Assembly: GCA_020650975.1 (NCBI GenBank)
Contig: JAIPMN010003085.1
Location: 3,440-48,137, forward strand
Origin: Apostichopus californicus
Lineage: Eukaryota; Echinodermata; Holothuroidea; Aspidochirotida; Stichopodidae
DNA length: 44,698 nt
Reading direction: 5' to 3'
The position numbers and the translations under genes were made by a program. The notes under the pieces are model-generated. The model was not told the origin of the DNA, made no database searches, and was given only the letters and a program-made list of their open reading frames with translations. This document shows positions 1 through 11,600 of this stretch, one piece after another (the stretch's first letter is position 1; the number at the start of each line of letters is the position of its first letter).

Positions 1-367
1 TGCCCCCCCCCCCCCCGACGGACTCAAACGGACTGCTGGCGCCCTTTTCAGCTCCATACCACTTTTTACTTATTCGCGATTTTTGACTTTTTTATTGCGC
101 TCTCAAAAACCTACTGACATTTCTCACATTTTGTTGGTGTAATTTTCTGACAAAATGGCGATGACACCTATTAATTCTTCGTTTATCTGCAAATGAGCAA
201 GGCCCGGAAGGGTCATTTCCGGCGATCTAGGGAGTATCTTTACTCAAAAGAATTCTGTACGCTCCGCGCCAACCTGTGGTGGCGCTCCGCTTAGATAGTG
301 TCGAAAGCGCCCCTACAGACCATTCCCGCCCCCCCCCCCCTGACCAATACCCCTAGCTCCGCCACTG
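1..367 (-). mobile_element. possible right end of a hAT-like DNA transposon (truncated by window)
   Basis: On the minus strand, the sequence from 367 begins cagtggcggagctagggg followed by a G-run. CAGTGGCGGA-type ends next to G-runs are typical of animal hAT elements. The C-runs at 2-16 and about 328-340 and the relatively GC-rich sequence fit an element interior. The other end is outside the window, so no target duplication can be checked. Short open frames here (298-555, 353-622) show no protein similarity I recognise. Confidence 0.35.
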
Positions 368-1779
368 CGTATCATACGTTAACCGCCTGGGGGCCCGTGC
401 CTGGGGCCGCAAAATATGACCATCATTTTCGATCGGTTGAATACAAGTTTTATGTCTTGAATACTGTTCAGCAAAATTCGTATTTTTCCAGATCTCCCGA
501 TGCCCACCAAATTGGGAATTCAAACGAAACCTTACGATCAACAGGGAAAGCCTGAGAGTGCTATTTCTAGACGCCACAGGTGCCAAATATAAAAACAAAA
601 ATCTCATCCAAATGAAAACCATAATTGAGCTTTAGTGAATTATGACATTCCTTTGAGGACCCAAATCTATTGTTGTACCGTTTCCCCTCCCACTCCCATG
701 TACGGGACTATGACATGTTTTCCAAACTACTAATTGTGCCAATGACATAATCGGATCGGCATTTTGAACACACTTCCTACTGTGCTACAGTATAATATGC
801 CCACATGTCTCGCCCGTCGCTTCTCAAGGTCATTCACATGCACTAACTACGTTCACCATGCAGTGAATTGATAGACCGTGAAGAATGGTAATAATAATGG
901 CAGTGACCGGTAACCATGAACGCGTATAATTACTTAGATGATCTTTTACATAATGGATTAGACGGTAAGGCAATATAATTAACAATTTTGAAAAGATTTA
1001 ATGTTCAATTAAAAAGAAACTGGAAGTTAGCTTGCTAGGGAAATCCTACAAACAGAGGTCACTGATTAGTATGAACTATGATAGGTAACGTTAGACCATG
1101 TTTTAGGTAGAATCTGTCATGTAAGCCTACTGTACATTAGCCTAACCGTAGAATTTTTCCACTTCAGTTTACAAACAATGTTAGATTTACCCTCGCAGTG
1201 TTTGTTTGTTCTTTGCAAATAAGTAATCCATATTCGCGGAACTAGCCTAGTTCCTTCAAACAGTCCAGCGAATTGATGCAATATATTATATTTAAGGCTT
1301 ATATTATTGATGATATATGTGCAACTTTGTTAGAACTCTCGTTGACATTCAAACTAGATTCTAAGGCCAGATTTGTTTAGTTAAATGTCAGCCCAATTTA
1401 GGTCTTACATTAGGCTAAGTACTGCCTACTTGCTAGAAATAGTTTTAGTGGTTAATGAAGTACTTTGCCTAACTTAGTCCAGGGCTAAAAGTTAATAAAG
1501 TACAGCCTTAACTAAACTTCTTAAGTTTTATTTTCCTCAAAGAGTTCAACTTAACTGGTCTTGTTTCTAGTCTTCTTGACAGTGGCCTAGGCAGTCCTAG
1601 GTCTAAGTTACTGTAAAATCTAACGGCAGAACCAATTACCATAGCATAGGCCTTGTTTACTATATCAAATGGTCGGTGTAAGTTTCGTTCCTGTTCTGTT
1701 TGGTTGCCAAACTTGTTATACCTAATCAAATTGATCAAAATGTGATCAAAATTAAGCATATTTTTACAACCACATGATT
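368..1779. other. noncoding AT-rich flank
   Basis: No gene or clear repeat was recognised. Short open frames lack splice sites in agreement or recognisable protein sequence. Confidence 0.5.
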
Positions 1780-2083
1780 ATAGTTGGACGCTGAAGCCAG
1801 AGGTTAGTCAATCCCTGGACACGACAGTGTGCCACATCAATGTGTCCCTTTGGAGACTTCCCAAGCAGCCACAAATCAGGGCACACAACTGTAGTTAGAA
1901 GGCCCCCCCCCCACCCCCAACAGGCAGGTCCCCATTGTACACCTGGATAAAGACAGGTAAAGAGAGGCAATAGAGATTAGGTGTCTTGCCCAAGGACACA
2001 ACATAATGATCTGGCCAAGACTTGAACCTGCAATCTTAGTCGTAAACTGTCCATTGTCATTGCCACTCGACCGCGACATCCCT
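1780..2083 (-). mobile_element. tRNA-derived SINE
   Basis: Read on the minus strand it begins gatgtcgcggtcgagtggca, a tRNA-like head with an A-box-like gtcgagtggcaatg (2058-2071) and a B-box-like ggttcaagtc (2019-2028). The body contains gtccttgggcaagacac and aatggggacctgcc, phrases common in deuterostome SINEs. A C-run interrupts it near 1903-1911. No clean target duplication was found. It resembles a Ser/Leu-tRNA type head. Confidence 0.6.
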
Positions 2084-2221
2084 GCGTACAGTGTAAAAGA
2101 AGCATCTCTCACGTCAATGTACAGTTATACAATTATCAATATTTGGTGGAGAGCTCTGAGTCACATTGTGATAGTCTGCACTGCCTTGTTATTCATGATG
2201 GAAGGTATTGTGTATAGGTAG

Positions 2222-2579
2222 TTAAAGGCATTGAAGACTCGCGCACAAAGAAACGTCTCATGCCGGTAATCTGACCTAGTTTCGAATGAGGTGTAACAGA
2301 AGTTTGAGACACCACCATCGATCCCAGACAATACACATACAGCTTGCTACCGTTGGTAATTCGACACTAGTACACAGTCATTACATGCAGCTAGGGTCAA
2401 TACCCACAACACAGTGTACATAGCAGGGATGGACATCTCAGGTAAAAGATAACAAGGTATCACGTTTCATTACTGTCTGCATTTTGAAGTGACACGAAAA
2501 AACTTCACTTGCAAGCAACTGAAAGTTAACTTTTTCAGATGGCCGCACACGGTTTGGGGCGAGTCTTCAATGCCTTTAA
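2222..2579. mobile_element. TTAA-bounded MITE, copy 1 (358 bp)
   Basis: The ends are perfect inverted repeats: TTAA then aggcattgaagactcg on the left, and cgagtcttcaatgcct then TTAA on the right. There is no coding capacity. TTAA is the piggyBac-type target, but because it is palindromic it could equally belong to the inverted repeat. A second copy lies at 14380-14721. Confidence 0.8.
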
Positions 2580-3951
2580 GTGTGGTTGACCCAGCCATAT
2601 GATCATGTGCAATGTTTGATTTCATTATAATGTATATTCTCACATACAAGAAGGCTGAGCACATAACAAAGTTCTTTATACATGGGCCAGGCTTTAGTGT
2701 TGCAGGTCATTGACAAGCCTCTGTTTGTGTAGAGTTATTAGTAGAATAAAATGAAAGTCACAAAAGAGGAATTTTTACTCATTCTAGATATCAAAGGACT
2801 TAGATTTCCTTCAATTGGCTTCTTTTTACCATGTAACGTGCAGCACTGCTACTAATGCCACTGCTATTGTGCCAAATTACGCCCACGCTAACAAACAAGA
2901 ACGGAAGTAACAGGTCACTGCGTATCCCAAATTAACCCCAAGCTGCATTTACATCATGAATTTAACACTGAGTGTAGGTTCTGTTCCCCCCTGCCCCCCC
3001 CCACCTTCATTTTAGTCTAATGTAAACCAGGGCCCTACATTACACAAACTTAACTTCTTGAAACACAAAACACTCCTTGTTTACTACTATGCAAACAATG
3101 AACTGGAGGTTGGAGTAAGCTGGACTGTCTCAGATCTCTGAGCACTGAAACTTGGATAATGTTGAAGTTTGGAGTGAAGGATCAGTCAAACAGTACTCTA
3201 AGGGGCAGGCTATGTACATCTCTGACAACTCTGGTGTCAGTGACCACTTCTTTAGCAGATTTGTGATATCAGTGACTCTGTGTGAGTTTCTATGTACAGT
3301 ATTGAAGTACTATGGAGCTACCAATAAGTATTTTTAATAGTATTTGTAATAAATTGATCCTGGAATGTGGAATTTGAACCAACTGATCCCTGTCCTAACA
3401 GCTTGCATTTCTTTAGCGCTGTTGCTGATTAGTCCAGCAAAGGATAATAAATTAATTAGTTCAACCTTACTCCTAGAACATTAACTTTTTCTGATTTCCT
3501 TGCTTCTACTATCTTTGTACAAAACTCACCCATTCTGTTAGAGAATCTAAGAATGAATTAGACGACAAACATATTGAGTATTTTACTGATAGGGGCAGGC
3601 ATACTGTAGCAGGGTTCAACATTAAAATAACAATAGGCTTTGTTTAAATTCATAACTACATTCCAAATATTAAGTACAAAACAGTTGCATTTGAATCCCA
3701 ATGAATTCATTACACAAGCCTTGCTTTTTGTTGCTTTAACCAGTCCTTCAGGCATTTTTGTTTTAAAATTACACTTTGGTTTTGTACCAAAAATATATTT
3801 AGAACACCTTCATACAACATATTTTGTTTATGTTTTAAGTTTGAAATGTTTCCATATTCATATTCATATTGCTGATTTTTACTAGTGTTTAATTTGTTGT
3901 TTTGTTGTTGGTATGTTTTAAATCTCATTATGTTTTATTTGTTATCTTGTA
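2580..3951. other. noncoding flank
   Basis: No gene recognised. Short open frames at 3152-3337, 3558-3755, 3640-3885 and 3710-3928 overlap on opposite strands, are AT-driven and look like chance. Confidence 0.4.
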
Positions 3952-4020
3952 CAGCGCCTTGAGGTTTGTTTTTCATTATAAGGCGCTTTTATAAATCTAA
4001 TTTATTATGATTATTATCAC
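3952..4020 (+). mobile_element. 3' end of a LINE/SINE-type retroposon
   Basis: The phrase acagcgccttgaggt, followed by aaggcgcttttataaatcta and an AT-rich attatgattatta tail, is the typical 3' end of retroposons found across animal genomes. Only the tail is recognisable, and the 5' limit is uncertain. Confidence 0.45.
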
Positions 4021-4560
4021 AAATTTTGTTGTAAAGCACAGTACAACTTCCCATATAGTGAACAGAGTATACAGTATATATATTTCATTAGAGCCCTCCA
4101 TGTATGGTAAATTCAGTGCTATCCATGTACAAAATGAGAAAAGTATTTGCATTGACTGATTGTTCAAGTAATTATTACAGTAGTTGTAATGTTGGTGAGA
4201 AATGAATAAGGTTTAATGAGTGCTTATAGTGTGAGTAATATTTCATTTGTTTGCCTACATCAAATTAAAAAATTCAAATATTTAATAATTTACATTAATA
4301 TTATAGACATAGATGAACTGTGAAAATGAATGTTATGTTCTAAGGCAGTATATCTGTCGGTGAACTTTTATCAGCCGTGAAAGTACTTTTTTTTCCGGAT
4401 TAAAATGTTACCTTTGATATGAACATGGTTTGCAAGAAATTTGGTATTGTTAAGTATACATCCTGGGATATTTATGAAAACACATGGAAACGTAGAAATT
4501 TGAGCTTGTGTCATGAGGGAATAGTAAAGACCTGTCTCTGCTCACCATCTGTCCAGCCTC

Positions 4561-4626
4561 TCCTTCCCCCTGCACCCCACCCCCTCTCCCTGCACCCCAC
4601 CCCCTCCCCCTGCACCCCACCCCCCT
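4561..4626 (+). repeat. C-rich minisatellite (about 20-bp unit, 3 copies)
   Basis: Three copies of ctgcaccccaccccctcyc in tandem. The open frame at 4419-4664 owes its Pro/Leu-rich C-terminus to this repeat. Confidence 0.8.
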
Positions 4627-5465
4627 CTCTTACATTCTCTTTCAAACTTTCCATCAGTCTTTGACCTTAGCAGTCTATTTGCTGCTCAAATCAAGATGAA
4701 TTAATTTCATTGATTGATTGTAATAACCCAGTTTTAGCCAAAAAGTGGTAGGAAGGGGGGGTGGATGGGGGGGTGGAGGGATGGACTAAACTGCTGAAGA
4801 TCTTTTTCCCCAGTTTTAGGAAGAGCTATAGTATATTGCCAATTTTATTACATAAATAGACTGTAAAATTCAAGGTTCAAGTAAACGAGAAAAATGGCTC
4901 TAATATTATGTATGGGAGCGGTTTCCTTCCATTTTCATATTCATTGCTTCTATAGTGTTCTTCTTCAATGACAGGTTTCAATTGTTTACTCAGTAAACTA
5001 TGATTTTGCAACAAAATTCCTGAACACCCACAATAGCCATTTTTTTTTATATAGGCAAATAATGGATCTCACCAGACCCATAATAACTGACTTACAGGTT
5101 ATTCTTCACACTTCAATGACACCATCGTAAAGAAATATCTTTGTGGCTTCATTACAGCCCGATGCCTTCATTTAAAATTCCAAGCCTATCCCCTGCTACT
5201 TGTGTGCATTGGTGTCTACTGTCCATAGATAGACGTTTAACTGCAGTGTGAGGTAGAGTCTTCCGTGGTTTCAGTTTGTTTGACTTCCATTCATGATTTA
5301 TGAATGGTCAACTGACCTAAGTTAATAACTTTCTTAGTACTCAGTGGATTAATGTTGCTGCAGTGATCTAGTAGTAATTGTGTTATGAACTGTCTTACCT
5401 GTAGGCTGCATATATTATCTCAGTTTAATTTGAGATTCTGCCCTGCTTTTATTGGACTGTGAGTA
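4627..5465. other. noncoding flank before first exon A
   Basis: Contains a G-rich stretch near 4756-4781 and no recognised gene. It may hold the distal promoter region. Confidence 0.4.
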
Positions 5466-5492
5466 GGCACATATATAGATAGATATATATCG
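5466..5492 (+). promoter_or_regulatory. possible TATA-like region upstream of first exon A
   Basis: An AT-rich stretch (acatatatagatagatatata) lies about 180-200 bases before the exon A ATG. Its spacing would suit a TATA box with a 5' UTR of roughly 150 bases. Such stretches are common in this AT-rich DNA, so the evidence is weak. Confidence 0.2.
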
Positions 5493-5669
5493 TACCTGAA
5501 CCGAATGGTGTGTAATCCTGCGAGTACAGTAGAATTGTAAAGGACTGACAGAAAGAAACTCTCACATAAACAGCAGCGTCTGGTTGCAAGAAAATAGTCA
5601 ATTGTCTATCGCTTCGGAGTTGTTGGAGTGACAGGCAGACAGATCTTGATCAATCATATTACTGGGAGA

Positions 5670-5694
5670 ATGGAGGAAAATTCAAAAGAACAAG
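5670..5694 (+). CDS. EML: EML alternative first coding exon A (MEENSKEQ)
   Basis: The ATG has a strong start context (A at -3, G at +4). An in-frame TAG at 5595-5597 closes the frame upstream. The exon encodes MEENSKEQ plus one base and ends at a strong donor (caag|gtaagg). The phase-1 end joins the coiled-coil exon at 18515 to give MEENSKEQ-DDLILKNF. The result is a short acidic head without recognised motif. The 5' UTR probably covers much of 5500-5669. The intron to the next shared exon is about 12.8 kb. Inference: this is the distal promoter's start; transcript data would decide. Confidence 0.65.
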
Positions 5695-8600
5695 GTAAGG
5701 TGTTACATTACCTCTTGGTCAGGTTAGAGTGCAGGTCAAATATTGGGAGCTTAATGGCAGTAATAATGCTCTGTTAACTAGCATCGTAGATTTGAATAAT
5801 TCATGAGGCAAACTAAACAGAGATTACATCACTTTGTTATTTCTGTTGGTGATTGGAAATAAGGAACTCAAAGGAAGTTTAATAATAGCAGCATACTTAA
5901 AAGAACAGTGTTGTGGTTTATAATACATTAGGGCCATAGTTTTAATAATAGGCACATGATTTAACAAAAACAGATTATTTTCAGTCAATAATTTGTCTGG
6001 TTTCTTGTAACAAAATGCTCATCAAAACAGTCTTAATTGTTAGAGAAGCACAAAGATGTAAAGAACAATGTTTTATACACCAAAGACTTACCATTTTCCT
6101 GTATTTTCAGTACAAAGTTCAGTGACTTAAAGCCATATAAGCTGGAAACTTGACAACAATCATTCTGTGTGTTTGGGGAGAAATAGCATTATCTGAGGTG
6201 TGGCACTCTGATCAAAGTTGATAAGCCTGTGAAATCACATGTAACAATACCCTGGCCCTGAAATATTGATTTCTGAGAGCATTGCTTTAAAAAACATTTA
6301 ATCAAGTGACATCTATGTCTGTTTGGATTGACATGGGTGGGAGTTGGTGGTGGTGAGGGGGGGGGGGTAGTGTTATTGGTCTTATATGTTAAGGTTATCT
6401 CTTTGGGGGGGGGTAGTTACCTGTGTTAAGGTTATCTATTTTCTTTAATGAGAGTACTCTATTCGATTAAGCCCAAATGGGTTTCTTAGTTTACTTCCTT
6501 TTACATTTTTTACTTATTTTCAGTTATATTGTCTTGTTCACATTGTAATACTATGTGATGAAACAAATAAATAAATAATAATAAAATACAGTATATGGTG
6601 AGCGCCTGGTGTCTGTTAGCAACTTGAAAGAACTTCACTCCATAGAATTTAAATAGAAATTATAGTTGAATTTTTGCAATTAAGTTTGGGCGAAGTAATA
6701 TGTGATGATGTCTTGACCATACTATGTTTGTTTTGGCTCAGCATGTTTTGTACAGGATAAAAGTTAGAAGAGAAAAAAAAGGAAATGTTGAAATTAGTAG
6801 CATTTTTAGCTAGCAATTCTCCTTTTAATATGTGGTTTGAGGTTTGAACTTGGAGACTAGAGATGAGATTTTGCCATAAATATTAATAAGTAAATATATG
6901 TCTCAGATGGCCATGAAATCAGATTATATGTTCTTTATATGGAAATGTTACAGTACAGTTTCTTGTCCAATGTGTGTTTAGTGAAATATTGTTTGAGTGT
7001 GGTGTAGCATAGACCAATGTGACATGGATGCAATTATGCAGGGGAATTAGTACTTACAGTACTTAGTAAACTCACATCACTTCTCATAGTTCCAGTACTC
7101 TCACTCCCCAATGTCTTATCTGGTGACCTCTTAGTCTTTAGGAGTGACACATTCACCTTGTCCCCTCCTCATTCTCAAACATTAAAACACAGGAGACACA
7201 GAAACCTTTTGGCGTCTAAATCTTCAAGCAATTTAAAATCTGAGATTTGTTTTGCTGCTAAAGCCTTTCTTACATTGGTGTATTTGTAAAGATGAATTTG
7301 CTTACCCTGCTATGATGTTAGTTCTGGTATATTGTAATCCCACATCTGTTCCAGGTGTTAAATGTGGCGAAATTCACCAATATTAAATTACGTCTGCAAT
7401 TTAACTTGTTTTCTGTGTTCAAATACTGTAGCAATGCTAAAGCAACCCTGGTTAGGAGAAAACTTCAAATTTCAAAATTGCAATTATGCACAACATTAAT
7501 TAAACCGGAGATTTACTGACAATCGTATATTGTTGTCTTTTCATTAGCTTTAGCTTTATTAGACATGAGTAAATAAAAGTCAATTAAAGCCAACATGTGA
7601 ACCAATCTAACATTATAAAGAACAATGTGCACTGTTTACATTCAAGTTTTTCATTCCTTTCTCTGATATTGTATATAGGTAAACATGTTATCATATACAC
7701 ACTAGGTAGTAGTAGTACTGTGAACTGCATCCTAAGTTACAGTACATACTATACTTCCATGTTATGGAATATATCATACTGTAGTAGGACGTCACAATCT
7801 CCAGCTGGAGTCAGTATTTTAATCTCATTTTATCGTAGAATGCACATCGTGCTTCACAAGATGATTGAAACAGAGCATTTCAGTAAATTCCCTTCAAGTT
7901 AATCCATGAGAGTTAAACCTGATGGGAAGGAATGGTCAACACTTCAATAGTGAGTGTGTTTGCAGTACTGATGATGTACCTGCTAGGTCTTAAAGACCTT
8001 GTACTAGTGGGAACCAATCTATGCTAACAAGATATTCAATAGTGAGTGTGTTTGCAGTACTGCTGATGTACATGCTGGGTCTTAAAGACCTTGTACTAGT
8101 GGGAACCCAATCTATGCTAACAAGATTGTTACAGACTAAGTGTAAAAATAGACACTGTAATTCATTCCAATCTGTAGACAATACCTCAGAATGGAATGTT
8201 TGGAATAGCAGCACATTCTCTAGTACACTGTATTGCACCACTGTGTGTTGAACCATTACAGAGTGACACTGTACTATAAATGAGATAGGCTTAGGAGAGG
8301 CAGGATTTCACTGTAGTAAAGGTGCTGAAGAAGAAAGAGGAGGGGCAGTACTTTCCAGGAAAAAGGGAAGTAGTGGGGGTCAAGTTCCCACAATTAAAAT
8401 TTGATGATTGTTAATGTTTTTATTTGTTCAAATCTGACAGAACAGTAGTCAGGGGGCCACATCACAAGTTCCCGGGGTCAATTAAGGGGCCCTGGGAAAT
8501 ATGGCATAAGAATAGTGTTTGCTAAGTTTCAAATAAATTTGAGGACAATTGAAGACTGCTAACAGGGGTCTGGTACCATCATTGTCTCCAGAGCTCGCTC

Positions 8601-11600
8601 CTGCTCTGGACAAATCTACCTTTGAAAAGTACTATTGTAGATCAAACGTGGATGGTTTTGTATTAAACCAATATGACATTTCTAGGATGAGATCAAGTTA
8701 CCATGACATCAATTAACAAATGTTACAAGTAAACTTTAGATGTCTATAAAAAAGGCTAACACTAACATCTGTCATTTTAAAGCCTATTTTGCTGGTTTGA
8801 AGTATTTACTTTGCTCCTGACTTACCTGTCTCCTCACTCACTCTACCGTTTCTAGATTGACCTTTGACACTGACCTCCCCTGTTGACTGACCAGTGTCAA
8901 CGCCAATCAATCTGCCTCCTCAATCATTGACCCTAAGTGTTTAGTTGTGTATTCTATAGAGCTGTCAATATCTTTGTGTATCTTGACCTGTTGGTTTAAA
9001 CTAGCCTTCTGTATTTTACTTCTTCAGAAAACAGGTAAGTTCATCGCTTGTAAGTATCCAAACCAGGTTAGGTTTGGAATATTTGGTAGAGTAGTTAGTG
9101 TTTTTCAATCCGCAAAAGACTTTCATAAGTTGTGTTATTCATTAGATTAATTAGATACACAAGATTGTGTATGGTTTCGACAATTTATCCTTTACCGACT
9201 TTTTCATGTTTGCTATAGGTAGTTGTACCAGAGGTCATTGTCTTAAACTCCAAAAGTCACATAGTAGGATTAATATTCGGCATAACTTTTTTCTAATCTA
9301 GGGTTGTGAATGAGTGGAATGGTTTGCCTGAGAAAGTTGTACTTGCAAGTAGTGTCAATGGGTTTAAGAATGCTTTGGACAAGCACTTTAAGCATTGTAA
9401 TCGGGTCTGAGTGTTTGTGTCTTCAATTTTTTTTCTCTCTCTAAAGGGTCCTTGATGGGGACTTAAGTGTCCCTCCTGATCCTTTTTTCTACTAAACTAA
9501 CTAAACTATTAAATTCTAAGCTTCATTACTGTACTATCATTAAAGATATGAACTCCCACTGTTGAAACTGCCAAACACAGACCTTGTTTTTTTTTCCATT
9601 TAATTTGGCATTTCTGATACATTTCACATAAGGATCCAAAAATGGGTTCCAAAGACATGTTTAAATTTGAAGCAACTTAAAACAATATTGTAGATTATTC
9701 TTCAATATTTTGATATGATGTTCAGAAGATCACTAGATACTTGTTCACATTGTAATGGTCAAATTAGGCAAGTTTAAGGAGTCCTACAGACCTTTTCACA
9801 AGATTGAAGCTTTTAAGTAGCAAATATTTAGTTATAATGCCAGGCCTGCTGTGACAAATTATTGTATGTAGCTGATAGCATGGTATTCATTTTTGTCAAA
9901 GTATCTGTATTTAACACATGTAACATACTCTACACTGCTTAACTACAGTAGTGGAATATCATTTACAATCATGTTTTAGCTACCTTCTCAGATTTTTAAT
10001 ATTGGAAAATTTGTACAGGTATGGAAAAGTTCAATACAGTAGTGAACTGAAGTTATGGCAAAGTGTTTTAATGTACTACTGAATGTCCTTCTGAACATAA
10101 ACATTAGGTCATTACTCATTAGCTTTGTCTATATCGTGTTTGAAGCGAGATACGGTACAATGATTTTCTAATATTCAAACTATTGTGTACAGTAGTTCCT
10201 GAGTTGTCCCTTTGCTTAAAACCTCTACTTTCTCTTCACTCCTGTACTATGAATAGGTCAGGTCTTATTATGCTTTTACGATGACTCTCCTACATTCCAT
10301 ATCCAACATTACTATCCTCCATAGTCATATTGCTCTTATCTTGTATCTAATACAGGAATATCAAGGATCATACTTACTTCTGCCATCTTAAATCATAAAT
10401 GTTGTTGTTCGGTTTCTTGTCCCCCCCCCCTTTTCAAAATGAGTACATCACATGATAGTTTAATCAAACTAACCACATGCACACAAGGATCATACAATCT
10501 GAGCATCTCTCAAGCAGTCTACTGACTTGCACTTTTAATGTACACACCATTCAGTATTGTAAATCTGTGAATGAAGGAGTGACCACTTATAAAGACCAAT
10601 AATAGCTAAATATAGCATATCTACAATCAAATTATGTGCATACATGTGTTACTTCCAGAATTGTAGATAACCGTTGGAAATGCCACATACGATGTCAAAT
10701 ATTTGGTTAGCGATGTGAAATTTGTTAAGTAGATTCTGTATCAGCCAATGCTCAAGTATACTGTGAGACAGCGTGGTTGCAATCTAAACATTTTCTGGAA
10801 CACTCTTGTCATCAACTGTATGCATTCGTGCTCAGCATCTTCATCTTCATCTTCATTGTTTATGAAATTGGAAGTTAACTGAGGAGATAGCGGCATTACG
10901 TCATTCTGTGAGTTTATTTTTTTTCAATCCATCAGAGGCTGATTTTCTCTCTCGCCTATAATCTGTTAGTTATTACCTTAGTCTTACGATGCACATGCAT
11001 TAATAGTGACATGCTCTCCTAGTAGTAACTGACCAGTGTACTACTGTTATCAAAATGTTTTTCTTCCCCCGCATCGTTATCATCGAGGTGTAAACGATAC
11101 TGAGCCAATTATTTTGAAGTTGTCAAGCACTGTCAGATAGATTCTCTTGTTTCTAGTTTGTTGCATGTCTTCTGTCCCTCCCCCCCCCCCCCTACTGTTA
11201 TCCTCTCCTTCTACCTGCTTCAGTTAGAGACAGCTGAGATAAAATAGCTTTGGCATCTCACTGTGGTAAGAGAGAGAGTCTGCATGCATCTCCACTGTGA
11301 GGACAGTATGCTAGATGAGATGAGGCAAGGAGATAACACGGATAAAACCATGAGGCAAAAAAAAATAGTCTTGTTAACATTGACAGCTTGATGAGCTACA
11401 GTAGATAAGGGCTTACTGTATTTAGGGCTCTTATTAAATGTATGAGATTTAGTCAGGAAGATGGTCTTATGTTAAACTTAGTGCATCAAGAGGGTATTGA
11501 GAACGAAACAAACAATTAAACAATTAAAATCAGATAAAACCATACAAATCACTGATTTTCAACTGCATAATGTAAAAGTAAACAGTAAGTTGTACAAAGA

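Noticed and set aside
9027..9033. 7-nt exon between a strong acceptor and a strong donor
   Set aside because: It would shift the frame relative to the shared exon at 18515.
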